NCBI RefSeq assembly: GCF_000224145.3 | Contig: NC_020166.2 | Span: 7,346,512 to 7,410,511 of the forward strand | Length of the DNA stretch: 64,000 nt | Source: Ciona intestinalis | Lineage: Eukaryota; Chordata; Ascidiacea; Phlebobranchia; Cionidae | Direction: 5' to 3' | Shown here: piece by piece, positions 1-10,368 of the stretch | Position numbering within the stretch: position 1 is the first letter of the stretch | Layout of the letters: every line of letters begins with the position of its first letter | Made by a program: the position numbers and the translations under genes | The notes under the pieces: generated by a model | The model's database searches: none | Told to the model about the DNA's origin: nothing | What the model saw: the letters and a program-made list of their open reading frames with translations, nothing else

Positions 1-669
1 CTGAGAGCCGTTATACGAGAAGACTTTCCACTAAACGTTCCTCTTCGATCCAATATCTGACCATCACAAAACAAAACCACTGAACCCCTTGCATCACCTA
101 CCAGCATATCACATGGAGATAACCGAGTTAGATCTCTTAGTAAGACGTGAAGGGCTGGTCCGCATTTTGTTTCAAGTGATCTTACTGGCTGTATAACAGT
201 AATAGGTTGGATTTTGGTGGTAAAACTTGAATTATGGTAACTGTAACTATAAATTCTAATACGTAAATGTATCATTTCTATAAATTAGGTTTTGTAATTT
301 TGGAAGTATAATTTAAATACAACTTTTTTTTTGAAACCACTAATGGTAACGTCAAACTTTAACAGCTTAAAATTTAGTGGCTATACAAACAACATTGGCT
401 TTATCAGTTTTAGGGTTAAGAAAAACAAAACAATTTCAATGCTTCTTAAAAATAATTGATCTGCTAAAAAAATGGTTACATGTCGGAACCTTTAAAGTTA
501 TCTCCTTTTTAGATGTAGTGGGTTTTTCATAAACGCGTACAACTCCATCTTCTCCTGCCAATATCACCACATCTTCTTTATTACCAAACACTTTCCCATA
601 AGCTACAGTGTTAAACTGATGCTCTGAAAGTGTTGTCCACACGATGTCAGCAGAAAGGCTTAGCAGCAT
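1..669 (-). CDS. Propeller-like protein, 5' part only (unidentified)
   Basis: The 5' end of a minus-strand gene that leaves the window at base 1. I read two exons. Exon 1 runs from the ATG at 669 to a donor after about 488 (AAG before GT), and exon 2 runs from 188 to beyond base 1. They join in phase 0. The product has two short stretches typical of beta-propeller blades: VVILAGEDGVVRVYE in exon 1 and DMLVGDARGSVVLFCDGQIL in exon 2. These suggest a WD40/FG-GAP-like fold. I do not recognise the family. A splice acceptor (TTACTTAG, ending at 677) lies 8 bp before the ATG, so the start may be trans-spliced. The gene lies 456 bp downstream of CINP on the same strand and could be a third operon member. 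The fold is inference; the coding reading itself is fairly secure. Confidence 0.5.
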
Positions 670-1125
670 CACTACACTAAGTAACTTTATTCGGAAATAA
701 TACTTAGTGTGTCAGCTCTAAAGTGAGAATGCCAAAGAAATTAGTTTAGAACACTACAAAGAACGAACACATATAAGGCTAACGAATAGTCCAACCTCAC
801 AGAACAATAATTTACTTTTAGAAGTTTTTGCATGAATAAAGTAATAAAAGATTATCCGCCCCTGAATTTGACCAGCTTATCTGTACCTTATCTTATTGCA
901 GCAGTTCCACGGTTACTCCAGTAATTTTCTACACTTATTTACTATGCCAATTACAGGCAATTAGTTTCATGACATTATGAGATTATGACGTTTTCTCATT
1001 CCTTTTTCTATTTTACCAAATCCATTACAATTATGCCTGGTCCTCAAAGCATTCGGCATGTTCAAAAATTTACGAAACAAACATCATAAATTAAAGGGTA
1101 ATAAACACACAATGTCTCAAACAAT

Positions 1126-1791
1126 TTATCGTTCATGCCCACTTTCGAATATCATTGACTGGATGAGAAACTTCCGTACCGGCACATCAATATAAGGTTC
1201 ATGAAGCCAGCAAGATGAAAATGTCATCAATGTATTTCTACAATCCCCAATTAACTCTGCAGGATCCTTGCTTTTCATAAAAAGATCAACATGAGCAGCG
1301 TTCTCCACAATGCATTTCTTTAAAGACAATTCCTTAACATGCATCTCCGATATTTCAGTTGCACTTTCCGTAAATTTTGAAACCGGCCAGGTAACAAATG
1401 GAACAGAACTTAAACAAGACATACTACTGGAACTGTTATAATCAGATAAATCTTCCAGTTTGGCCAATTTTGAGGCAAACTTTTCCAGTTTTTTTGATGT
1501 TTTTTCCAATTCATTGTAGGTAACTACTATTTTATTACAAATTTCTAACAAATCATTTGAATAAAACCCACTTTCATTATTGTCACTGTTCGATAATAAT
1601 GTCAACTTTATATCAGACAACTTTGAGAGCTCTTCAAACCCCCTAGTGGTTAACTTCTGCCACTTTAAAACATAATTATGAATGTCGGCAACTGTATCTT
1701 TAACTTGCCTTGGAATGCCGGTCAATTGACCCTGAACACACGGACTACGTATCAAATCAGCTGACGCGTTTTTCTTGGTTTTTGAAGACAT
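1126..1791 (-). CDS. CINP: CDK2-interacting protein (CINP)
   Basis: A single-exon gene of 221 residues. In vertebrates CINP binds CDK2 and the ATR-ATRIP checkpoint kinase and takes part in replication licensing and genome stability in the nucleus. Recognition rests on two blocks. Near residues 30-55 there is DIHNYVLKWQKLTTRGFEEL, matching the human NLILKWETLNDAGF region. The C-terminus reads SCWLHEPYIDV, then IFESGHER, matching SMWLHQPYV and LETGHR. The middle is helical and coiled-coil-like (about residues 85-115). Length is close to the human protein (about 212). The gene starts only 67 bp after the LYRM7 stop. Just upstream of the ATG is a pyrimidine-rich tract ending in AG (AG at 1797-1796, exon start GTTTATG). 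That is the layout of a downstream operon gene receiving a spliced leader. Confidence 0.9.
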   Translation of the reverse strand: MSSKTKKNASADLIRSPCVQGQLTGIPRQVKDTVADIHNYVLKWQKLTTRGFEELSKLSDIKLTLLSNSDNNESGFYSNDLLEICNKIVVTYNELEKTSKKLEKFASKLAKLEDLSDYNSSSSMSCLSSVPFVTWPVSKFTESATEISEMHVKELSLKKCIVENAAHVDLFMKSKDPAELIGDCRNTLMTFSSCWLHEPYIDVPVRKFLIQSMIFESGHER

Positions 1792-1800
1792 AAACCTAAA
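1792..1800 (-). promoter_or_regulatory. Probable trans-splice acceptor before CINP
   Basis: On the minus strand the 67 bp between the LYRM7 stop and the CINP ATG end in TTTATTTTTAG followed by GTTTATG. There is no room for a promoter plus a conventional 5' UTR. Ciona is known to resolve operons by spliced-leader trans-splicing at such acceptors. The assignment is inferred from spacing and motif, not from transcript data. Confidence 0.6.
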
Positions 1801-1858
1801 AATAAACTTATCATTTCCGGTAACACAATCACATAACTTTGTATTTTATCTCACTTAC

Positions 1859-2236
1859 TTATTTTGTTTTCTTTGATCTTGGTTTTCTGCTTTTCTTTTT
1901 AAAATCCAGAAGTTCCTTCTCCGATACGTCCCTGTATTCAGTGTTGTCAAGCATAAAAGTGTCTTTCGTAATATTAGCTCTGAACTGGTTCTCTGCAACA
2001 CCTTCTATTTGCACAACATGCTTTCTTAAAATCTGCGCCGAATCGACAGCAATAGTGATCAGTTCCTCGATTTTTTCAGGGTCTGTGACGTCACGATTCT
2101 TCCGAAAATTTTCGTTTATTTCTGCTCGCCCAGCTTCTAAAGCGCGTGCGTCGCCTTTAAAAACTTGAAGACGAGCCAAATGTAGATCTTTGAAAGCAGC
2201 AAGAACCCGTAACCGCAGAAGCTTTGATCCGCTCAT
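1859..2236 (-). CDS. LYRM7: LYR motif protein 7, complex III assembly factor
   Basis: A single-exon gene of 125 residues and the first gene of the probable operon with CINP. LYRM7 (yeast Mzm1) is a mitochondrial matrix chaperone that holds the Rieske iron-sulfur protein before it enters respiratory complex III. The N-terminus has the LYR-family helix (LLRLRVLAAFKDLHLAR), followed by QVFKGDARALEAGRAEINE. The latter closely follows the human QVFKNDARALEAARIKINE block, including the hallmark phenylalanine. A second conserved segment is KIEELITIAVDSAQILRKHV. The tail is basic (KKSRKPRSKKTK) and longer than in the human protein (about 104 residues). The upstream stretch 2237-2550 is the likely promoter. 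No intron is seen. Confidence 0.92.
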   Translation of the reverse strand: MSGSKLLRLRVLAAFKDLHLARLQVFKGDARALEAGRAEINENFRKNRDVTDPEKIEELITIAVDSAQILRKHVVQIEGVAENQFRANITKDTFMLDNTEYRDVSEKELLDFKKKSRKPRSKKTK

Positions 2237-2550
2237 TTAAATGCTGATTTCATTCAATGAATTTTGATGCACGAATTCAAGATTTGCAAAGCTACCGCTA
2301 CTGGGAAATTCCCATACACATGGCGCCCTCCATTATTGCTATCGGCATAAATATTTTACCATGCAAAAAGGGTAAATATAGCTTCACGTTTACTGAACTT
2401 AACGCAGATTAACGTTTTCATGCGACGATACTGATGGTAGTGAACATTATTTACGGTAGTTCAAATCACGAACTTTGTGGTGAATATTACATATTTATCT
2501 TATATCTTTATTTCTGCAGTTTACACACCAGTGGCCTTTCATTATAGGTG
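2237..2550. other. Upstream region of the LYRM7-CINP operon
   Basis: No gene seen. This stretch sits just before the LYRM7 start and holds the only plausible promoter for the operon. I could not identify a TATA box or a specific factor site. A hAT-type element occupies the next 448 bp upstream. Confidence 0.4.
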
Positions 2551-2998
2551 CAGAGTCGTAAAAACACCGAGTAGTCCAACTGCCGTCTTTGTGTGTTCAA
2601 AATAGAGCAAAAGCGGTGACTTTCGCAATGAATTTAAACGAACTTGTTGAGTTTTATTTGCGATTTCCTTTTGTGGAAAGGCGTAAAACAGCTTCTATTT
2701 ACATTACCAAACATTTTTTCGAAAAAACATATAAATTTACCCCCATTAAATGACTAAAATGTCACAAATCAACCGCTTCTAATTCCATTTTTTGACTTTT
2801 TTTGATACAGAAAACAAATAACACTTGTTTTTTACACTTTTCAACCTTTAAATTTGTTTTTAGACTTAAGTTTTTCTCTAATTTACCGAAAAACATGCAT
2901 TTTCCCTATACCTACTGTGTTATTTTGGAACCAAATTGCCGTTCAATTTGTCTTTTACGTAACAATGGGTTGGACTACTCGGTATTTCTATGGCTCTG
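2551..2998. mobile_element. hAT-type non-autonomous DNA transposon with intact target duplication
   Basis: The ends are inverted copies of about 31 bp. The left end starts CAGAGTCGTAAAAACACCGA and the right end, reversed, starts CAGAGCCATAGAAATACCGA; both continue GTAGTCCAAC. The element is flanked on each side by the same 8 bases, TATAGGTG (2543-2550 and 2999-3006). An 8-bp duplication and CAGAG-type ends are the marks of the hAT superfamily. The 448-bp interior is AT-rich and codes for no transposase, so another element must have moved it. A short open frame inside (2802-3044) is not considered a gene. Confidence 0.88.
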
Positions 2999-3264
2999 TA
3001 TAGGTGTAGGCTCTCTTGTTTGTTTTAAATTTACCTTTATTTGACAAATAGGTGGGACTGAACTTTTCCTGGTCATTTAGGCTTTACGCTTTCTTTCTTT
3101 GTTCCTTATTAAAAAAGAAAAACTAAATAAAAATTTAACATAATTTTAGTTGAAAAGTCACTAAACACCAAATAAAAATTAAGAATGGCTAGTATCGCAC
3201 ACATAAACGTACAAATTCCATGAAGAACATTCAAATTCATAACAACATTTAAATCACAATATTT

Positions 3265-6017
3265 TTAAGTGACGTAAAGACGTTTGGTGAGATGAGATGA
3301 AAAAGAAACAGATCTGGAATTTGATTCCGGTCTTGTCGATGAAGGAAAACCTCGGTTTAGATCATCAAAATTTAAATCCCTTGTCCATTCGTACAACTCT
3401 CGTGCCTCGTCATCCTCTGGCTCAACATCAGTTCGAATATACTTCCCAGAAGAAGGTTGCGGGGGTCCAGAGAGAGCAGTTGGCTCCCGTGATGCAGTTC
3501 CTGGATGAGACAGATTTTCAGCTGTATCTACCTTTCTTGAAATTGGAGAAGTAGCTCGAATTGTCAAGTCTTGGGTCTGTATGGAGATTTAAAACACATT
3601 TACATGTACCTATAACAGAAGTTGCAAACTAAAAGTTTGTTGCACGAGTTTGATGGACCTGAGGTAATCGGGTTATCATTTACAAGTTGACTCACATCTT
3701 GGGTATCTGGTTGATTTTGATAAATCTTTCTCATTCTTGCAACTCTTTTTCGAGACTGTGTAGATCGGCGACTTGGAGTTGCTCCCACTTGGTGGTGCAC
3801 ATGAGCCTTCGTGAAAGGATAAGCACTGCTTGGTGGTGATCTGTTGATAGGGTTGTAGCTTTAACAAGGGAGTTGGTATAATTGAGTCTCAGCACAGCTG
3901 ACTACTAGATGTTTACTATAGACAGGCTTGCTCAGACATTTACTAGATGTAGCAAGTTATTAAATAATGATTAGAACATAGTCTGTCTGCTTAGCTGTCC
4001 AACGAATATTCAGAATGATTTTTACTTGTAGTACATTTGGGCAAAAAGCAAAAAAAAACAAATTCTAACTTTTTGATAGACTCACGGTAATCTTGACAAA
4101 GCTCTAAATTGTTCGATTTGAATCTCCTGTGTGACGGGCCGTGACATCATAATCGGCATCTCTGCTTGTAATCGAGCACTTTGTGTTTTCGTTCGTAAAT
4201 ATTCCATTATGTCATACATGATGTTTTGTCGTGGTAATGCTTCGAGTGACAATTGTCGCCAATAGTTACCCTTCCCTCCCAAGTAACTTGGCATTTCATC
4301 CAGATTACTGAGATACTAAAACATAAGATTAATTGAAACAAATGTTATCAAATTATTTTTTTTGTTTTGTAGAATGATAATTCTTAAATCAATAACATAG
4401 ATTCAAACCGATAAACATATTCTCCTAAATAACTTACAAATGTAACATATATATTTAAGTTATTCTAAAAACTAATATATTTAAATTTCACACAGGTTTT
4501 CATACCAACCAGACAACCAGTTTAAAGATGCAATAACTAAATAGGAAAAGCATGAAATATTCTCATATTAAAATATATGTATGTGTTTATTCATTTAACG
4601 TACACAAAATTTTTAAACTGTAACAAATGTTCTACCTGCATGTAATCCTTCACTGTTGTTATATCCATTTCATCGGTTATCTTGTCCTTTTCATATTGAC
4701 AAGCATCTACAATAAGTTGATCATAGAATTTGCGATGACCCATAAGTCTGCAAGCATCTTGCGCTGCCTATTGTAAATTAATTTAAAATTTAATAAAAAG
4801 TATTTAAAATATAAAAAATAAATATAAATTCTATATGAGTATAGGTTCCTATATACCATGATTTTTAATTATTTAACTGAATTAAATGTTTGCAACACAC
4901 TGCAAATTGCTTCTTATTAGGTTAAACAGCCAGACTCAAAGGATTCTCTTTTATTTATTGTCATTAACTGTCATTTTGCTTCTATTTTTCGTGGATTAAA
5001 AAAGCAGTAAATTTAAAGTCAAACAATGTTTAAAATTAAAATAAACCTTCTTACTGTTTACCAATAAGCAAAAACCTAATTTTCAAAAAGGAAAACTATC
5101 ATAGAATAAACAATTAATGATTTTAAAAAACGAAAAATTTAAAATTAAACAAAGGAAATATATTTACTACATTCAGGTTGCAGTTTATATATTTTATGAT
5201 TAACCAAGAATAAAGTCTAGCAAGCACAATATTTTTTTATGTTTAACAGATATTTGAAATATTTTGTTTTAATATCACTCTCACACTTACATTTGTTGCT
5301 GGTCGAATTATTTTCTTGCCACTAATGTACTTTGTTCCATTGCTGATGAGGTAAATTTTGAACAATATGATTGGTGGGAACTCAGCACCAGCGAACCGGA
5401 ACCGAACCTTGGCATTCACACTTGGGTCGTTGAGTAATTCTGCCTCCCTTGGACTGATCTTACGCAGAATATCAAATGTCCACGATTGCTCCTGTGTTAG
5501 AAATTAATTGGTGATGATTCTGCGTTTAATATTTCATTATCTCTGATCTGTTACGCGGAAATGTAGTGTGATTAAAATACATGTTGTAGTACTTTACTTA
5601 AGGCTAAACTAAGTACCGTGAAGTTACTTACCGCTGCTCTCACTGCATGTTTCAACAAAATAAACATTTGTCGATCTCTGTACGATAAATAAGCTTTTTC
5701 GATGATTGATACAGCTGCAAGGTTTCGAGCTCTAAAGAATTATTGCTTTTAAAATTGGTATTAATACTAGGAAATATGTTTTAGCCTGATATACTCTCAT
5801 TAACCCCTGAAATAAGTTAAATAACCAAATAAACATTGAGATATACCTTGTTTCTTTAAAAAAAAACATCCGAAGCTAGGCCAATTGACCAGTTATATAT
5901 GTAATGCGGATTATTTAAACAACTTGTACAGTAAATTATGGGAAAGGATAAATACCTTGGATTTATTTGAGTATCAGAAACAGATGCAGCAACGTTGTAC
6001 TGAGATCGTGAGTTCAT
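3265..6017 (-). CDS. CXorf58: CXorf58-like protein, seven exons
   Basis: Exons: 6017-5956, 5731-5632, 5491-5291, 4767-4636, 4315-4086, 3840-3696 and 3576-3265. All phases agree, giving 393 residues. The product matches the vertebrate CXorf58/C11orf65 family, whose function is poorly known and whose expression is mostly testis or ciliated tissue. Visible blocks in order: an IQ-like helix (SIIEKAYLSYRDRQMFILL), ILRKISPREAELLNDPS, KVRFRFAGAEFPPIILFKIY, DACRLMGHRKFYDQL, ITDEMDITTVKDYMQ, GGKGNYWRQLSLEALPRQNI and a C-terminal ELYEWTRDLNFDDL box. A basic stretch with KRVARMRKIY precedes the last exon. The donor of exon 6 could instead lie 12 bp later, adding four residues. The first exon contributes only about 20 residues. 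Confidence 0.8.
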
Positions 6018-7178
6018 ATTTGTTTGTATATAGCAAAGAAAACACGACAACGCTGCAGAAAAGATTTAAACACTTACATGCCCAACTATTTGGCTGTCAC
6101 ACTTGCAAGATATACCTAATCAATGACCAAGCTTGTTTTAGTTTAGTTTAATTTCCGCAAAGTAAACTACGATTCAGTAAGTTGTTTGCGTATTCAGTTG
6201 CCATGCGAACAACGCCACCTATTAGGTAAACAAGAAAGCTTGGCATTTAATAAAAGGACACGTATATTACAAAATTGCCGAGAAAGTTTTAAGATAAACG
6301 TAATCGATGAGTAAACGTTAAATTAGTCGGTGCTAGAGAGTTGGATTTATTATAGGATGTTTAAATGAAGGTAATCCTTCTTCGTCTGCGAAGTGCGTAT
6401 AATAGTAAAATTGTTGCACGTATGATAACAGTCTAGTTGACGCGAAGACGAGAGAGTTTATATGGTCCTGTTCAACTGAAAATAATGTACAAATTGCGAT
6501 TATTAGTTTTATTTAATACACGTTTGAGAATATTGCTTACGTTCAAAACTATCGAAAGTAATTTTTAATTAGTTGGTAAATACGCGACTTTAAAACCATG
6601 AACTTCTTATCTTCTCAAGGATCGTGTTACATTGCTAACATATATTGAAAGACCAAATAAAGAAAACAAAGAAATATAGCAATGAATGAAACGCTTACGA
6701 TTGAAAACATATTTAGATTGGATAGTTGTAAAAAGGGCGCTTATCGTTGTACATTTATTTTATTCCTTCGATTACAATTTTTAGAATAACAATCAACATA
6801 CATGGATTGTCCAGGGCCGTGGCTCAGTGGTTTAGGCGCCTGCACATTAATATAAGCCATATCAAAAACAAAAATCATACACAAAGTTGAAAAGTGTGGT
6901 AACTCGTAAGCACATGAAGTTAAAAAAAACGTGCAAAATATACGCGTCCAAGTGCAATGCAGTGTGTCGCGGAACTTATAGTCGCACAAAGGACTTACAC
7001 GGGCTTTCCGGGTGCTTGGGTAATGGGCCAAACCTGGCCTAATTCCCATGTCCTTTTGACAAGGACTTCATCCATAAAGAATAAATAATAAAAAGAACAT
7101 ACATGGATGAATATTTTATTATGAGCATATGAGCATTAATTTTGTATTAATAGTACTTCACTGACATGAAATACACTG
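6018..7178. other. Intergenic stretch with a SINE head fragment
   Basis: No gene seen between the CXorf58-like start and the end of the first receptor gene. At 6812-6853 there is a tRNA-like SINE head (GGCCGTGGCTCAGTGG, then TTAGGCGCCTGCAC). The piece 6895-7050 after it is unlike the usual SINE body. The 200 bp next to 6017 are the likely promoter of the CXorf58-like gene. Confidence 0.4.
6812..6860 (+). mobile_element. SINE head fragment (tRNA-derived)
   Basis: It carries the box-A-like GTGGCTCAGTGGTTTAGGCG seen at the start of the other SINE copies in this window. The downstream body is missing or too worn to recognise. Confidence 0.5.
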
Positions 7179-9941
7179 TTAAGCAGCGGTTGTTTCTGAA
7201 ATTGTGGTAAAGACGCCTTTTTTAGATACGTTGTTCCCAATTCGGATCACCTTTGTCGAGAATTGTTTTTGTCGCATAGTAGAGTAGATAGCTTGTCTAA
7301 AATAATATTTTAACATATATTTTAGATACAGGGTAGGCTACATGTAAGAATAGTTGCCCACTGATTACGGAAAGGTTCTCAAACCATATATCGTACTCCA
7401 AAAAATGCATCTATCGTACTTCATGTTCTACAAAATTCTAGTATAGGCCAATTCGATCCTTCAACGTAAGCGCAATTTAACGTGTTTGCAATACCAAAAA
7501 ATTAACAACGAACGCACAACTACTTACAAGGAGTTCGTTTTGAAGCAGAAGAGAAGACAAGCAAGGTTGACAAAGGAATCGATACGCGCGAAAAGCTGTG
7601 TAATTTCAATGGGTACATGATTGGTACTGAACATAATGCCAACATTACATATAATGCTTGTAAAAATGCAGATTGACGAGACTATTAAGCACCGCTGTAG
7701 CATGCTATCCAAGCTGTAAAAGTAAAACATACTAATGTCACTTAATTAGTGGTTCTTTATGGGCCTAGTGGTCCCATACGGTCGTTGCCTACCGCAAGAG
7801 TTATCTCCATAATAGGCTGTGGTTACATTCGATTATTTAAAACATGTGTAAGTGAAATATCGCATAAATCTTATTCAGATATAATTATGGCATCATATTT
7901 AGGCTACACTTTGAAGGTAGATTTGCACACTGATCCCTATTATCCCTAGTGTGAACAATTCTTGTATTTTTGCCAGTTTTCCAATAATGTATATAAGTAT
8001 ATAACTTATTTCACTGTAGCTGTTTTCTTTCTTTTAAATATACCAATACCACCTTTTACTAGATGCTTGTATTGATGCCGAAGCCTTTTTGTGATAGCTG
8101 GATATCTTGTAGAAGAGGAAAATGTAAACCGTTGGAATGAAAGTCGGAAACACAAGCAACACCGGACTCTTTACTTGGGAGGCTGTTCAGAGTAAAACTA
8201 TCAGAGTGATGTGCTGCATATCATTATGTGAAACACGCATTCAAGTTAATTCAGTGTGAAATAGCTTAAAACAATGTTTCAGACTATATTATTTTCGCGG
8301 ACAATCTTTAATGAAACAGCATCCCATGACGTGCTTAAGTGGAATTTTAATACGCGCTTTTGCAGTTAAAAGGTCACTACATATAACATGTGGGCTATAT
8401 GGCTGTAGTTACAGCGTTGGAGCTAAAACCAAACAAACATGTTTTTTTTGCTTTGGTTAGTACAACCAGCAATTACAATTACCTTATCCAAATTAATATG
8501 ATATTTTTTTTCTAACAGAGTTTTAAAACTTAAATTTGTCAGACTATACACAATTAACCAAAATATACCTTTGTTTGATACGGTAAGCCTTTCTGCATGA
8601 TCCAACAAAAATAACATAAACTTTACGTATGTATATTTCATACAGTATACAGTCTTACTTACGTATTTGATAACATGAGCTGTTGCTATAGTAACAAACC
8701 ACAACAGGATATCCAGAACTAAGCGGAACCCAAGCTAGGAATATGGGAAACAACAGGCACAGTACAGTGATCGTGAGCGTCACAATGCTTAGTTTTGGCA
8801 GCCATGGTGGCAAAGCACTCTGAGATAAAATTTACGTAATTTTGTTAGTACAATTTCGTCGCGTGTAGTGTTAAGAAGAAGGTATGAGAGTCACCTAAAA
8901 TATACACACACGTGTTTCTGTAAGCACTGGGTTTACCAATTCATATTTATCCAATATTTATGAAAAAAACTTTTTAAACGTATATAGAACTGTGGAGGGT
9001 GTGGGGCAGAATGGGATACTACTAGCATATAAATCATATATTTCCTGATGGTTTTTAAACAGTCCAGTGTTTCCTGATCTTGTTTTAAATAAAAACGTTA
9101 TAAGGAAAGAGACCACAGTTTGTCACGACTGGATTTTCAAACTAACATCATTTGAAAATGAGAATTAATAATATTTGATTTGTTTATGGGCGTATATACG
9201 TACTTTTAGCAGTGGCTTGTTTTGAAGGCCATACTGTCGCACCCAGAGGAAACAGTAAACAAAGCTTGTGCAACTTGTAATTAGGGTTGGACCAAGTACC
9301 CGATGAGCGATCGTGCATAAAAGATCGGTGTATATGAGGGGGACAACTTGTTGCAAAATAAGTAACGTGCAGTCGAATATCAGGAAAAAGTTGCAGCAAA
9401 TAAAACACTGAAATTTGTATAGGTTACGGTTAAGAAAAGCGGAACAAGTTATAGAACATAAAAGCGTAATATAAGGTGCATTTTTATGTTCTATAACTTG
9501 TTCCGCTTTTTATTTGAATGGTATAAATTTACGCGGCCACAAAATAAAAATGTTCAAAGGCGACTATATTGCTTTTATCATAAATGTTAGTGGATTCACA
9601 TGCAGTTTTTATAACAGGTTCAAGATTAGGCGGAGTGTTTGTATATATCTTTTTTCAGAGATGTGGGGATATAAAACTAAATTTAATTCGGTAAACAAAA
9701 GATGACCAAAAACCTTTTTCAAGAGAGAAATTTTCTTCCAAATTTGCCAAGCGCTTAGTTTTGATCTCGATTTGTTGGTCTTTTTACGAATGCTTCTCCA
9801 TGTCGAGATAGTTTCCAACAAGAAAATAAATACCTCGCAAACTACAATGACTGACACAGTTATTAAAACCAAGAGATTCTGTTTAATTCGTCCCGATTGT
9901 GAAACGAATAGCTGAAAATCCAGCTCTCCCGAGCCCAACAT
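7179..9941 (-). CDS. Seven-helix receptor-like protein A (orphan, GPCR-like)
   Basis: Exons: 9941-9714, 9407-9204, 8819-8663, 8182-8053, 7713-7528 and 7296-7179, joined in frame to 340 residues. I do not recognise the family by name. Seven hydrophobic spans fit a G-protein-coupled receptor: TM1 LLVLITVSVIVVCEVFIFLL; TM2 at the start of exon 2; TM3 around TSCTSFVYCFLWVRQ; TM4 IVTLTITVLCLLFPIFLAWV; TM5 LLVFPTFIPTVYIFLFYKI; TM6 LIVSSICIFTSIICNVGIMF; TM7 SFVNLACLLFCF. A cysteine at the top of TM3 (DLLC) and one in the TM4-TM5 loop (SNSSC) sit where class A receptors form their disulfide. At the end of TM3 the usual DRY is replaced by WVRQY. The N-terminus is short, without a signal peptide. The tail is short and rich in Lys, Ser and Thr. 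The paralog is immediately upstream in head-to-head orientation. Confidence 0.75.
9435..9510. repeat. Perfect 29-bp inverted repeat with 18-base loop
   Basis: The left arm 9435-9463 (AAAAGCGGAACAAGTTATAG and on) is the exact reverse complement of 9482-9510, with an 18-base spacer. It lies in intron 1 of receptor gene A, just upstream of exon 2. No matching copy was noticed in receptor gene B, so it arose after the gene duplication. It may be a tiny foldback element or a structured intronic hairpin. Confidence 0.85.
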
Positions 9942-10368
9942 ATTGTAAACTAAAAAAATAAACAAGCTTCAACCACTTTTATATACAGTCAGCAAAACAC
10001 AGTGTTGGGTAACAGATAATGCGTGTTTGTTAGTTGAGATGCGTTTGTGTAACAGCGACATATGTTGTGTTTAAATATTTTATCCAAGTACGTATACATA
10101 ACTATAGCAAACCATTTACGTAGTTTAAACTTTTTAAAAATTTAAAAATTATCGCTGGACGTCCCAATTACACGTTGATTACGATAATGCATATCGGCGA
10201 AAACGTTTCGAAATACAGATACTAATACATGATTTATGCTAATCAGTCGCATAATTACCGTAGCCTCATTTTACCAAACACATGTATTTATATATGTTAC
10301 CCGACACTAAGTATGAGTAACTGTATATAAAAGCGGTTAAAATACCCATGCTTATCTGTTAGTTTACA
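9942..10368. promoter_or_regulatory. Shared promoter region of the divergent receptor pair
   Basis: These 427 bp separate the two start codons (ATG at 9941-9939 on minus, 10369-10371 on plus). They must hold the promoters of both genes unless far enhancers dominate. The two flanks are not perfect mirror images, but similar short AT-rich blocks precede each ATG (TTTACAATATG on minus, GTTTACAATG on plus). No factor site was assigned. Confidence 0.55.

Noticed and set aside
2802-3044. 80-residue plus-strand open frame
   Set aside because: It lies mostly inside the non-coding hAT element 2551-2998 and shows no recognisable sequence.
6812-6853. tRNA gene at GTGGCTCAGTGGTTTAGGCG
   Set aside because: Only a box-A-like start is present. 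No complete cloverleaf follows, and the same head starts the SINE copies elsewhere.
9609-9705. Extension of receptor A exon 1 into the downstream open frame
   Set aside because: The paralog alignment stops exactly at AAAAAG/GTTTT in both genes, so the donor is there and the later codons are intronic.
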